A stretch of 64,000 nt of DNA, from positions 24,549,114 to 24,613,113 of the forward strand of contig OY998179.1 of assembly GCA_963921935.1 (NCBI GenBank), given 5' to 3'. Shown here one piece after another: positions 46,064-53,743 of the stretch (its first letter is position 1; each line of letters begins with the position of its first letter). The translations under genes and the position numbers were made by a program. This stretch comes from Galeruca laticollis (taxonomy: Eukaryota; Arthropoda; Insecta; Coleoptera; Chrysomelidae). The notes beneath the pieces are model-generated. The model saw only the letters and a list, made by a program, of their open reading frames with translations, had not been told where the DNA came from and did not search any database.

Positions 46064-46351
46064 TCAAGGTTTACTTAATGCACGTTGACAAAGAAAACAA
46101 GATGCTTGAGAACTTGCAGGACCGTCCCAATGCGTCGTCCAATCGGGGCGGTTGTAGTGAACGAAGCACGGCAGACGAATTTGTAGTTCATAACTTGTTT
46201 TGTAATCATTAGGAAGTTTATGCCATATATCTAGCAATTCAGACGGACTAACACATTCTATCAGGTATCGAATGGGAACGTCTTTTAGTTCTTCAGCAGT
46301 AAAACTTCTCAGAGGTTTTTGGTGTTGCGTTAATAATTTAATGTTCTCCAT
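46064..46351 (-). CDS. 95-aa Polinton ORF with C-terminal Cys pair
   Basis: MENIKLLTQHQKPLRSFTAE..., then LPNDYKTSYELQIRLPCFVH and a C-terminal CFLCQRALSKP, a CxxC near the end. The start overlaps the protease stop by 14 bases, which links it to the leftward cluster. The family is not recognised; a small Cys-containing accessory protein. Confidence 0.6.
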   Translation of the reverse strand: MENIKLLTQHQKPLRSFTAEELKDVPIRYLIECVSPSELLDIWHKLPNDYKTSYELQIRLPCFVHYNRPDWTTHWDGPASSQASCFLCQRALSKP

Positions 46352-46724
46352 TGTTCCAAGGATGTTGAAGTAGAAATTTCAAACACAAATGTCCACAATT
46401 GAACTGATTGTAGTTTTGTAACTGATTGTTGTTATAAAAAATTTCAACTTTCCTTCCTCCCAGATACTTTACAAGTTCTTTGGGTGGCTTCAAATTACCA
46501 AATGAATCGAAATAATCAATGACATTATTTTTCTTTATATATGCTACCCAATGTGTTCCACTGTTTTTGGACGAGTCCAAGTTAACCACTGCACACTCTT
46601 GTTGTCGAGGACCGGATTTAGGTAGAGTGTCTCGCATGAAAACGCCTCGAAAATGTTTAATATTATATAATTTTGCATAATGTGCAATATCGGTGTCGTA
46701 CAGTGGACGATTCGGTAGCTTCAT
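46338..46724 (-). CDS. Adenain-like cysteine protease (maturation protease)
   Basis: 128 residues, near the minimal size of Polinton proteases of the Ulp1/adenain (C5, clan CE) family, which cleave capsid precursors. Motifs in order: CAVVNLD, GTHWVAYIKKNNVIDYFDSF (His58 and Asp73, catalytic), GGRKVEIFYNNNQLQN and QFNCGHLCLKFL (Cys110, nucleophile). All catalytic residues are present. The ATG overlaps the stop of the phospholipase-like ORF by 4 bases (ATGA) and its end overlaps the 95-aa ORF by 14 bases, a tight virus-like arrangement. Confidence 0.9.
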   Translation of the reverse strand: MKLPNRPLYDTDIAHYAKLYNIKHFRGVFMRDTLPKSGPRQQECAVVNLDSSKNSGTHWVAYIKKNNVIDYFDSFGNLKPPKELVKYLGGRKVEIFYNNNQLQNYNQFNCGHLCLKFLLQHPWNNGEH

Positions 46725-47535
46725 CGCGAGTTTTTTGGCTTTTTCAAATACAATCCAAATCCTCGACCTCCAGCATACTTTTTCAGATATAGGCCATTTC
46801 CAACATGTTCCATAGCCTTATTATGACGTATGTCTTCTTCCAATTTCTTTCGAGCATTATTAGCATCAATAACAGTCTTTGCAACTCCTGCAGCTCCACC
46901 CGATAACGCTCCAAGAGCTGAAAGTCCAGCAAATAAAGGTATAAGAGGAAGAAAACCTCCAGATTTAGGTACAGGTATTACGCGAGGTACGTTAACTTGC
47001 TTCGATCCACCAAATTCGTGAATAAGTGCTTTAGCTGCTCTTAGGGCGTACATAGCAGTCTGTTTTAGAGATGATCCTTTTTTCATGGATTTCCCCACTT
47101 TCGCAACAAAATTTCGATGGAAGGAACGTCGTTTGTTTGATCCCATCCCCAACTTTCGTTTAACCTTCATGCCGCCTGTAACAAGTAATGCAGCACTCTT
47201 TTCTCCCAGAGTAGCGTCTTTTGCTTTGACTCGATCCCAAGCTTTATCTTCCAACACTTTGTCGGCTTTGTGACGTTCTTCAAGAGACTTGTTTTGCGAA
47301 TATGCAATATCGTGCTGTTTACAAGCGTTGTCTAAAGGATTAATACCAACGTCACCACGTGCCAGACGTTTTTGTAACTTTGTTCCTGCTGTAAATGGAG
47401 AGAGAGTATAAGTATTGAACAGTTATAGTCACGTGATCACTTACGTCCACAATAATTGTAGGCGGGTAAATGAAGTTCAATTGGTAATTTATTGATTAGA
47501 GAATTTAAAAGACCTTCTCCCTCAAACACCAACAT
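46721..47535 (-). CDS. Spliced phospholipase-A2-like minor capsid/core protein
   Basis: Two exons: 47445-47535 (ATG at 47535) and 46721-47388, with a 56-bp GT-AG intron (GTAAGT donor at 47444, TTTACAG acceptor at 47389). Together they give about 252 residues. Exon 1 ends in YNYCG at the place of the calcium loop. Exon 2 carries DNACKQHDIAY with the His-Asp catalytic dyad (about residues 56-57). This is the PLA2-like domain of parvovirus VP1 and of some Polinton/adintovirus proteins. After it come a basic stretch (KVKRKLGMGSNKRRSFHRNF) and a Gly/Ala-rich hydrophobic segment (about residues 175-200, GFLPLIPLFAGLSALGALSG) like adenoviral core/membrane-active proteins. An unspliced reading would start at GTG 47257 and lose the domain. 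Likely role, from the families: breach of an endosomal membrane. Confidence 0.85.
47389..47444 (-). other. Intron in the phospholipase-like gene
   Basis: 56 bp with GTAAGTGATC donor and pyrimidine-rich CTCTCCATTTACAG acceptor. It contains in-frame stops (for example at 47423-47425), so the two coding exons are contiguous only after splicing. Confidence 0.85.
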
Positions 47536-47605
47536 TAAGACTGATCTGAGACGATGTGATGATAGCCATATATATTGAAAACACTTTAATTGCACTCACC
47601 ACAAA
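47536..47605. promoter_or_regulatory. Divergent promoter region between the two Polinton gene clusters
   Basis: 70 bp separate the start codons of the leftward PLA2-like gene and the rightward ATPase gene. An ATATATAT run at 47568-47575 is about 30 bp from either ATG and could serve as a TATA element in both directions. Confidence 0.5.
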
Positions 47606-48292
47606 ATGAGGATCGTTCAACAAGAACAGACGCTACCCATTGAAAATCTAGACTTTACATCTAAACCAAGTGTTGGTAAACATGGAAAACTACTACCAAA
47701 TTCATTTCGGGCCATCATCTGCGGTCCTAGTGGGTGTGGTAAAACAAACGTCATGTTATCACTTTTATTCAATCCAAATGGCGCTAAATTCAAAAATGTT
47801 TACGTCTATTCCAAGTCATTGTTTCAGCCGAAATATCAATTGCTGCAGGAAGTACTAGGAGAAGTTAAAGGTGTCGGTTACTTTCCATTTAAAGACAATG
47901 AGGAAATTGTTAGTCCAAACGAAGCGAGATCCAACTCGATATTCATATTCGATGATGTCGCCTGCGATGGTCAACAGAAAATTCGGGAATATTATTCAAT
48001 GTGTAGGCACAGAGACATTGATGCGGCCTACCTATGTCAAACATACTCAAAAATACCGAAACAACTCATACGAGACAATTGTAATATGATTGTGTTATTC
48101 AAGCAGGATGAAATTAACCTAAAGCATATATTTGATGAGCACGTGTCACCAGATATGACATTTGAAGAATTTAAAAAGATTTGCTCAGACTGTTGGTCGA
48201 CCGACAAATATGGAACGTTGGTAATTGTGAAGGATTTTGCTTTAAATAGCGGTAGGTATCGTATTGGCTTCGATAAATATATAAAGGTGTAA
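47606..48292 (+). CDS. FtsK/HerA-type genome-packaging ATPase (A32-like)
   Basis: 228 residues. Walker A GPSGCGKT at residues 40-47, Walker B SIFIFDDVAC at 111-120, then HRDIDAAYLCQTYSKIPKQL with a sensor-like Gln/Thr, and IRDNCNMIVLFKQ. Size and motif order match the Polinton/adenovirus-fork packaging ATPases (A32 of poxviruses) that drive DNA into the capsid. Frame intact. First gene of the rightward cluster. Confidence 0.92.
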   Translation: MRIVQQEQTLPIENLDFTSKPSVGKHGKLLPNSFRAIICGPSGCGKTNVMLSLLFNPNGAKFKNVYVYSKSLFQPKYQLLQEVLGEVKGVGYFPFKDNEEIVSPNEARSNSIFIFDDVACDGQQKIREYYSMCRHRDIDAAYLCQTYSKIPKQLIRDNCNMIVLFKQDEINLKHIFDEHVSPDMTFEEFKKICSDCWSTDKYGTLVIVKDFALNSGRYRIGFDKYIKV

Positions 48293-48324
48293 GTCAAGTG
48301 TACATGCTACTAGTCTGCATCATC

Positions 48325-49374
48325 ATGTCCGACGATAAGGTTGCAATTGCTTTGCGTAAGAAGAAAGTTAATGAATTGGCGAAATCAATTCGCAAGAAAT
48401 ATTTAGCGTTAAAATTGGGCAAATCAGAGCGCGATGAGTCTCTTAATAAACTATTTAAACCGATATCTACACCGCTAAAGGAAATTGTAGAGTCCTCAAA
48501 GACATTGCAGAAAACCATTTCAAATTTGAATCCAATTAAAAAGGAGGAGGAGGTAAAAAAAGAAGAAGAAAAACTAGATGATGTGTTTGTAGCACCGTCT
48601 TTTCTGGAATCGGAATCTGTAGCTGAAACAGATGAGGCGGGAGATATTATACGCCCTGAATCTCCAGAGGAGATGCGTCCTGACGTTTCGCATGAAGCTT
48701 TTCAAGAATATATGGAACAATACCCCGCCATCAGTTTAAAATACATTGAGGATTATTTTCAAAAAGATGATAAAATTGACAAAAATTACGGTCCTATCTA
48801 TGATGATATGTTTGGGTGGATGTTGGGTAAACGTCGAATTGCCTTTGATAAAACAAACGGTAATATAAACGTGCTACAGGATGGTAACAAAGAGGCGGGA
48901 TACTTGCCTGGAACTCGAGGATTGTACGAGCTGTTATTTTACAACGATCCGCAATATGAAGAGGAAGATTTAAAACATTACAAAATTCTGTTAAACAATA
49001 CACAAGTCCATCTTGATACTCTCAATCGCCTTAAAGGTTCAAGTACTGACAAATACAAATATATAATTAAACCATTATTTAAAATACCGCGATCAGACTC
49101 GGTACCGAGTAGATCACAAAATATGTCTCCAACTCAACGATCTGGCTCCATGTCAACTAGAACTCGTCTGAAATCAATTCCACTTAATAAGGGAAGAGGA
49201 CTTGGCTTAACGTACAACGAAAAACCTATGGAATATATTTATTGGGATGATCCAAATGAATTGGTGGAACGTTTGAAATTATTGATTGCTTCAAAAGAGG
49301 CAGGTAATACGTCCAACGACAACGAAATAGTTGCCATCATAAATGAGCTAAAAGAAGCCAATATAATTGAATAA
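48325..49374 (+). CDS. DUF8207-type Polinton protein
   Basis: 349 residues from ATG 48325 (MSDDKVAIALRKKKVNELAK); an in-frame ATG at 48304 would add 7 residues. The N-terminal 90 residues are basic then Lys/Glu-rich. The middle (about 185-240), GYLPGTRGLYELLFYNDP and EEDLKHYKILLNNTQVHLDT, resembles the DUF8207 domain common in arthropod Polinton-like ORFs. A C-terminal module (about 304-349) with EYIYWDDPNELVERLKLLIA and EIVAIINELKEANII is also widespread in that family. Function not established; presumably virion or replication-linked. It starts 33 bases after the ATPase stop. Confidence 0.75.
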   Translation: MSDDKVAIALRKKKVNELAKSIRKKYLALKLGKSERDESLNKLFKPISTPLKEIVESSKTLQKTISNLNPIKKEEEVKKEEEKLDDVFVAPSFLESESVAETDEAGDIIRPESPEEMRPDVSHEAFQEYMEQYPAISLKYIEDYFQKDDKIDKNYGPIYDDMFGWMLGKRRIAFDKTNGNINVLQDGNKEAGYLPGTRGLYELLFYNDPQYEEEDLKHYKILLNNTQVHLDTLNRLKGSSTDKYKYIIKPLFKIPRSDSVPSRSQNMSPTQRSGSMSTRTRLKSIPLNKGRGLGLTYNEKPMEYIYWDDPNELVERLKLLIASKEAGNTSNDNEIVAIINELKEANIIE

Positions 49375-49400
49375 CCAAAAAAAGTCTACTCATTTCAATC

Positions 49401-49874
49401 ATGCCTGTCGATAAGTTCGGACACCGACGTCGTCATGCTAATGAACGGATTACACCTTATATGCCGAAAGTAGCACACACTCCGGACGGTAATATTGATG
49501 CTGAAAATGTGAGAATCTGTAATGTTAAGACGCCGACTACAAGTAGCGATGCTGTCAATAAACTTTATGTCGATGAGCAAATGCAAGTGTATCATAATGA
49601 ACTTGGAGTACTTCAAAACAAAATCAACGACATTAATTCATTTATTTCGAGAAATCCGCCAGTCGCAGCTCGAGATATGGCAACTAAAAAGTACGTCGAT
49701 GATGTGATTGTTGTGACCAAAGATAATATGAGACAAGAATTCAAATCTTTTGTTCAAGGTTTTGGGGAAATATTTTTAAAAGATATACAACAACAATTCC
49801 AAGGAAAAATCGATAAGCATGAAGTATCCATAAACGAATTACGAACAAATTACTTGAAGAAAGGTATCAAATAG
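49401..49874 (+). CDS. Fibre-like coiled-coil protein with YVD repeats
   Basis: 157 residues. Two related motifs, DAVNKLYVDEQM (50-61) and DMATKKYVDDVI (92-103), resemble the shaft-junction motif of phage tail-fibre and collar proteins (D-A-x-x-K-x-Y-V-D). Between and after them are heptad-like stretches (LGVLQNKINDINSF and LKDIQQQFQGKIDKHEVSI). The N-terminus is His/Arg-rich. It lies between the DUF8207 gene and the integrase gene. A structural spike is a plausible guess only. Confidence 0.6.
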   Translation: MPVDKFGHRRRHANERITPYMPKVAHTPDGNIDAENVRICNVKTPTTSSDAVNKLYVDEQMQVYHNELGVLQNKINDINSFISRNPPVAARDMATKKYVDDVIVVTKDNMRQEFKSFVQGFGEIFLKDIQQQFQGKIDKHEVSINELRTNYLKKGIK

Positions 49875-49906
49875 TATCGAAAAGATATCATCAGTTGAGA
49901 ACGTGT

Positions 49907-50851
49907 ATGCGCTTACGAAGCATGTCGTCCAAAATACAGCTTGTTAACGAACTCCACAAACCGATGCGTAAAAATTATCCGCGCAGACGTACAATTGTCA
50001 AAGGTATAGATGATTTATGGCAAATGGATTTAGCCGAAATGCGACCTTACGCTCATCAAAATAAAAACCATAAAATGATTCTAGTCGTTATCGATTGTTT
50101 TTCAAAGTTTATGTGGACACGACCATTAAAGACAAAGACTGGCGAAGAGCTTACTCGTGCATTCTCGGACATTCTCGCACACGCAGATCGAACGCCCAAA
50201 AATCTTCAATCGGACCAAGGAACGGAATTTTACAACAACAAGTTTCAACAATTAATGAAAAAACATGGAATTAATCACTATAGCGTATTTAGTACAAAAA
50301 AAGCTGCAATGGCCGAACGAGTAATACGATCATTGAAATCAAAACTATATAAACATTTCAGTTTAAATGGCACCTACAAATGGATAGATATTCTACCAGA
50401 AATTACAAACGAATACAATAATACAAAGCATTCAACTACCAAGTATAAGCCCTCCCAAGTCAATAAATCCAACGAAGAAGCTATTTTAAACCAAACCTAT
50501 AAACATCTAAAGATTGCAGGACCACGAAAATTCAAAGTCGGTGATATTGTTCGTATAAGCAAGTCGAAACATGTCTTTGAAAAAGGATACACACCCAATT
50601 GGACGACAGAACTATTCAAAATCATTAAAGTGAAAATAACCAATCCTGCCACCTATTTGCTTGAGGACATGTATGGAGTACCAATCAGTGGAGGGTTTTA
50701 TGAGGAAGAGCTGCAGAAAACGTCAAATCCAGACATTTACTTGGTGGAAAAGGTACTTAGAAGAAAAGGCAACAAAATGTATGTTAAATGGCTTGGATTA
50801 GACGGAAAGTATAATAGTTGGATTGGAAAAACAGATGTTGTTGTTGTGTAA
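49907..50851 (+). CDS. Polinton integrase with C-terminal chromodomain
   Basis: 314 residues from ATG 49907 (a second ATG at 49922 would also serve). The retroviral-type DDE core has LWQMDLAEM (first Asp), LQSDQGTEFYNNKF (second Asp) and AAMAERVIRSLKSK (Glu), followed by EITNEYNNTKHSTTKYKPSQ and an SH3-like GPRKFKVGDIVRISK. The last 40 residues form a chromodomain (YLVEKVLRRKGNKMYVKWLG and YNSWI). It is the F54H12.3-like integrase that inserts the element with 6-bp duplication. The N-terminal HHCC zinc domain is absent, as in short members. The frame is intact, with all catalytic residues present. Confidence 0.93.
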   Translation: MRLRSMSSKIQLVNELHKPMRKNYPRRRTIVKGIDDLWQMDLAEMRPYAHQNKNHKMILVVIDCFSKFMWTRPLKTKTGEELTRAFSDILAHADRTPKNLQSDQGTEFYNNKFQQLMKKHGINHYSVFSTKKAAMAERVIRSLKSKLYKHFSLNGTYKWIDILPEITNEYNNTKHSTTKYKPSQVNKSNEEAILNQTYKHLKIAGPRKFKVGDIVRISKSKHVFEKGYTPNWTTELFKIIKVKITNPATYLLEDMYGVPISGGFYEEELQKTSNPDIYLVEKVLRRKGNKMYVKWLGLDGKYNSWIGKTDVVVV

Positions 50852-50970
50852 CCACTTTTCATTTCAAGTTATGAGAACTGTGGTTTTGTAGCGAAGAGAA
50901 TTAACCGCAAAGATAGATAGGAGTTGATATAAATTGGAGTGAGCTGTAGGTTAGATTGTTAGTCGTCAAT

Positions 50971-51675
50971 ATGAGTTCTCAAGATAGCGGTTTTAGTAGC
51001 TGTGCTACAGAAAATTATAATTATAGTGCTGAATTAGATCGTATTTTGGAAATGTATGAAATAGCTGCTAAAAAAGAAGATCAGTACCTGTTGTATATTG
51101 AGTATCCTACACATACGAATTTCCAAATTGGTTGTGGTTTAAGTCCCGCAAGAACGTTCAGTAGCGCAATCACTCTATCAGCAACGAATAAACCTACGAA
51201 AATCTCCTTCAGCACTTTCGAATGGGCTACGTTTATCGATATTTTAAATAATAATTCATTCATAGATGAACCACTTCCAGCGTTTTACGATGATTATGAG
51301 CCGGAGACGATACAATGTGGCGACTACTGTACCATTCATCAAGTAATATTCGATTGTGTAAAATGGTTGGAAGTAATCAAACACGGCGTCAGCTTCCCTT
51401 TAACTCAACAAGATGTTCATCAAATTCTACAACTCCATTATCATCTCATTTCCCCTCGTCTCACCCATTTGGAATCTCTAAATTTTGGTGAATACTACAG
51501 AAATGTGATTGAACTTATTAGGAATTTTGCTCAAAATAATGGACATTTAAGTAAATTTGAGTTATTGTATACTAAATGTGATTGTAGTGATAGCGTATTG
51601 TCTGTAGCACTTAGAGAATTTATATATTTCTATAAAGCTAAAGTTGTAAATGATTTAGATGCTGTAATAAATTGA
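50971..51675 (+). CDS. 234-aa Polinton ORF of unknown function
   Basis: MSSQDSGFSSCATENYNYSA, then YLLYIEYPTHTNFQIGCGLS, PTKISFSTFEWATFIDILNN, IQCGDYCTIHQVIFDCVKWL, LTQQDVHQILQLHYHLISP and a C-terminal CDCSD. The ATG at 50971 is preferred (context CAATATGAG) over an upstream TTG. No membrane segment or signal. Last gene of the rightward cluster; a TATA-like GATATAAATT at about 50926 lies just upstream, suggesting its own promoter. Family not recognised. It resembles nothing else in the element. Confidence 0.7.
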   Translation: MSSQDSGFSSCATENYNYSAELDRILEMYEIAAKKEDQYLLYIEYPTHTNFQIGCGLSPARTFSSAITLSATNKPTKISFSTFEWATFIDILNNNSFIDEPLPAFYDDYEPETIQCGDYCTIHQVIFDCVKWLEVIKHGVSFPLTQQDVHQILQLHYHLISPRLTHLESLNFGEYYRNVIELIRNFAQNNGHLSKFELLYTKCDCSDSVLSVALREFIYFYKAKVVNDLDAVIN

Positions 51676-51831
51676 TTAATTAACATTATTGTTTGTTTTT
51701 ATTTCCTCACGTCCTTCTCACGTCACGTGAGTCGTTTGAAGAATTTACTAAACAAAGTTACTATTGGTCACAAGCACGATCAATATACAAGATGTTGATG
51801 AAAAAAAAATTCATAACTAAGTATTACATTT

Positions 51832-53370
51832 TTATTGATAAATATTTATAATTTTGTGTAACAGAGTTTTTAATTGATTCAATATCGTATCTTCAGGGCA
51901 GGGTACTCCAAATAGACTCCAAGTAAATGGTTTCGCATCAACAACTTTACGGATATATTCACTGTATTTGTAATATATGTCTTTGTAGAAAAAGTAAATG
52001 TATCCATCTGTATATCGAAATGCAGATGTTATGCCTTCGGGAACTCCTGGAAAGACGTCATGCAAATATCCTCTATTAATAGTATGCCCTTCTGCATTAA
52101 ATTCAATGTAGGAATTGTTATTGTACGGCAGATACATCTGTCCGCTATTGGTTTGAAATACAGCATTAATTACGGCATATCGGGGTATGGGAAGCGGAAA
52201 AGAGTCATATATATTCAAATTTGGAAATGCAGCTGCATAATATTGATTGTTGCTGAACGTAACTAAATCCCCCACAGAGTTTTGAAACACATGAGAGACG
52301 TTTGAGGATGCCAGTTCTTTTGGTAGGTAATCGACAATTAATTCTGGGGTTTTTGGTATATGCATATCGTTTAAATCTAGTCTCCATAAATATTTTTCGT
52401 GTCCCACATACATTCTATAGTTTGGAAAAAGTGGGGCCATCGCGAGAAACATAAAGTCCGGAGTACGAATTTCACACAGGTTCTTTTTATTTCCTCCTCC
52501 TCCTCTTTCTATAGGCATAATTCTTCTTCTGGGTTCAGATCGTGGCGTTGATTTTACTGTAGTTGTCGTCGCTGTAGTGAATGTAGAATGTTCGATGTAT
52601 TTTCTTTGCGCCCCATACAAAGCTATCATCGCGTTTTTATCGTCTTCATCCAGTTCTACTCTATCTGTTTGATACCAAGGGTACATGATGGCCGATTTAA
52701 CTTCGCTATGCGCTAAGCCGATAGCATGTCCAATTTCATGAGTTAAAACCATTAAAAAACTAACCATCCCTTCTGGAACCTTGAAATCATCTCCAAAATA
52801 CCAGTTTAGGTTCATATCTAGATGAATTTCAATACATTTACTATATGGGTTGGGATAATAAGAGTGACCCAACACACCATTACCAAGATCGAATGGACAT
52901 TGATCAGTTCCATGACAGTCGCTTCGAAAATAGTGCTTTCTATTGGTGATAGTTATAGTAATGTCTGGTTTTATTTTGGTCATTTTCACATTTTTGAACT
53001 TCAAATTGGATGCTGATTGCCATGTATCAAAAGCAAGCTTCGCTGTTTTTAAATGCGCGTCGGTAGCTTGTGGAAAATACCAAAGTAATTCTGTTTTGTT
53101 CCATTTTGAATGTATAACATAATTATTATCACCCTTTATACATCGAGGTCTCTTCATCAAATCAATAGTTTCTTTATTAGGCGTTCCATCTACAGGAAGA
53201 TTATATTTTTCTTGAAAATTAATAAGAACGGCTTCAAAGTCAGTTAATGAATTTTGACTTGAATTCATATAACCATATTTCTCGAAAAATGATTTAGCGT
53301 ACGACACATTATCATTTTCGGTGCATGAGGCTGCAGAAACTAGGATCAATACATATATACTCTTCAACAT
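51832..53370 (-). CDS. Secreted matrix metalloproteinase (matrixin) carried by the Polinton
   Basis: 512 residues with the full plan of an animal MMP. A signal peptide (residues 1-16, hydrophobic, ending SAASC) comes first. The peptidoglycan-binding-like propeptide is at about 20-80, with the cysteine switch PRCIKGD at 75-81. The catalytic domain (about 85-255) has HEIGHAIGLAHS at 211-222 (three zinc His and the Glu) and the Met-turn IMYPWY. A Thr-rich linker (TFTTATTTTVKSTP) follows, then a hemopexin domain (about 299-498) closed by a Cys pair (NLCEIR and GVPCPE). No furin site is evident after the switch. It would cleave extracellular matrix proteins. The gene is convergent with the 234-aa ORF, 157 bases apart, has AATAAA over its stop, no introns, and an intact frame. 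The lack of introns suits capture as cDNA or from a virus. Confidence 0.92.
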   Translation of the reverse strand: MLKSIYVLILVSAASCTENDNVSYAKSFFEKYGYMNSSQNSLTDFEAVLINFQEKYNLPVDGTPNKETIDLMKRPRCIKGDNNYVIHSKWNKTELLWYFPQATDAHLKTAKLAFDTWQSASNLKFKNVKMTKIKPDITITITNRKHYFRSDCHGTDQCPFDLGNGVLGHSYYPNPYSKCIEIHLDMNLNWYFGDDFKVPEGMVSFLMVLTHEIGHAIGLAHSEVKSAIMYPWYQTDRVELDEDDKNAMIALYGAQRKYIEHSTFTTATTTTVKSTPRSEPRRRIMPIERGGGGNKKNLCEIRTPDFMFLAMAPLFPNYRMYVGHEKYLWRLDLNDMHIPKTPELIVDYLPKELASSNVSHVFQNSVGDLVTFSNNQYYAAAFPNLNIYDSFPLPIPRYAVINAVFQTNSGQMYLPYNNNSYIEFNAEGHTINRGYLHDVFPGVPEGITSAFRYTDGYIYFFYKDIYYKYSEYIRKVVDAKPFTWSLFGVPCPEDTILNQLKTLLHKIINIYQ

Positions 53371-53743
53371 CTTGAATGATACTAATCATTAGAGAATACA
53401 AAAACGTTATTTTATATTTTTTTTCTTATTGATATGATAAAATTAGAACATATTCGTTATTTCTTTCCCGTTATCAATTATTGTGGTTTTTTGATATTTC
53501 ACATTGCTGTTTTTTCATCGATTATGAATGTAGCTAATATAATGAATTTATTCTCTACATTATTTTTTACTCCACCGTATATATAGGGAACATCGAATTC
53601 TGATTATAAAAATAATATGTTTTATTCGTCAGCAATACTGCAAAGTTTAATTTTAAACCTTGTGGTGAAAATGATAATGGATTATTGAAAAACATGTTTA
53701 CAATTTTGATAAATTTTAATATTTTTACATAATGAAAATGCCC
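53371..53743. other. Polinton right subterminal region
   Basis: Upstream region of the metalloproteinase gene. It holds the second copy of the CGTTATTTCTTTCC/CGTTATCAATTATTGTGG block (about 53455-53492) also found at 42698, and a TATATATA-like run near 53577. No other ORF. Confidence 0.5.

Noticed and set aside
49875..49906. Upstream TTG start of the integrase
   Set aside because: ATG codons 12 and 27 bases downstream are better starts, and the region before them retains another reading frame (ENVYALTKHVV) that looks like a leftover of the preceding gene.
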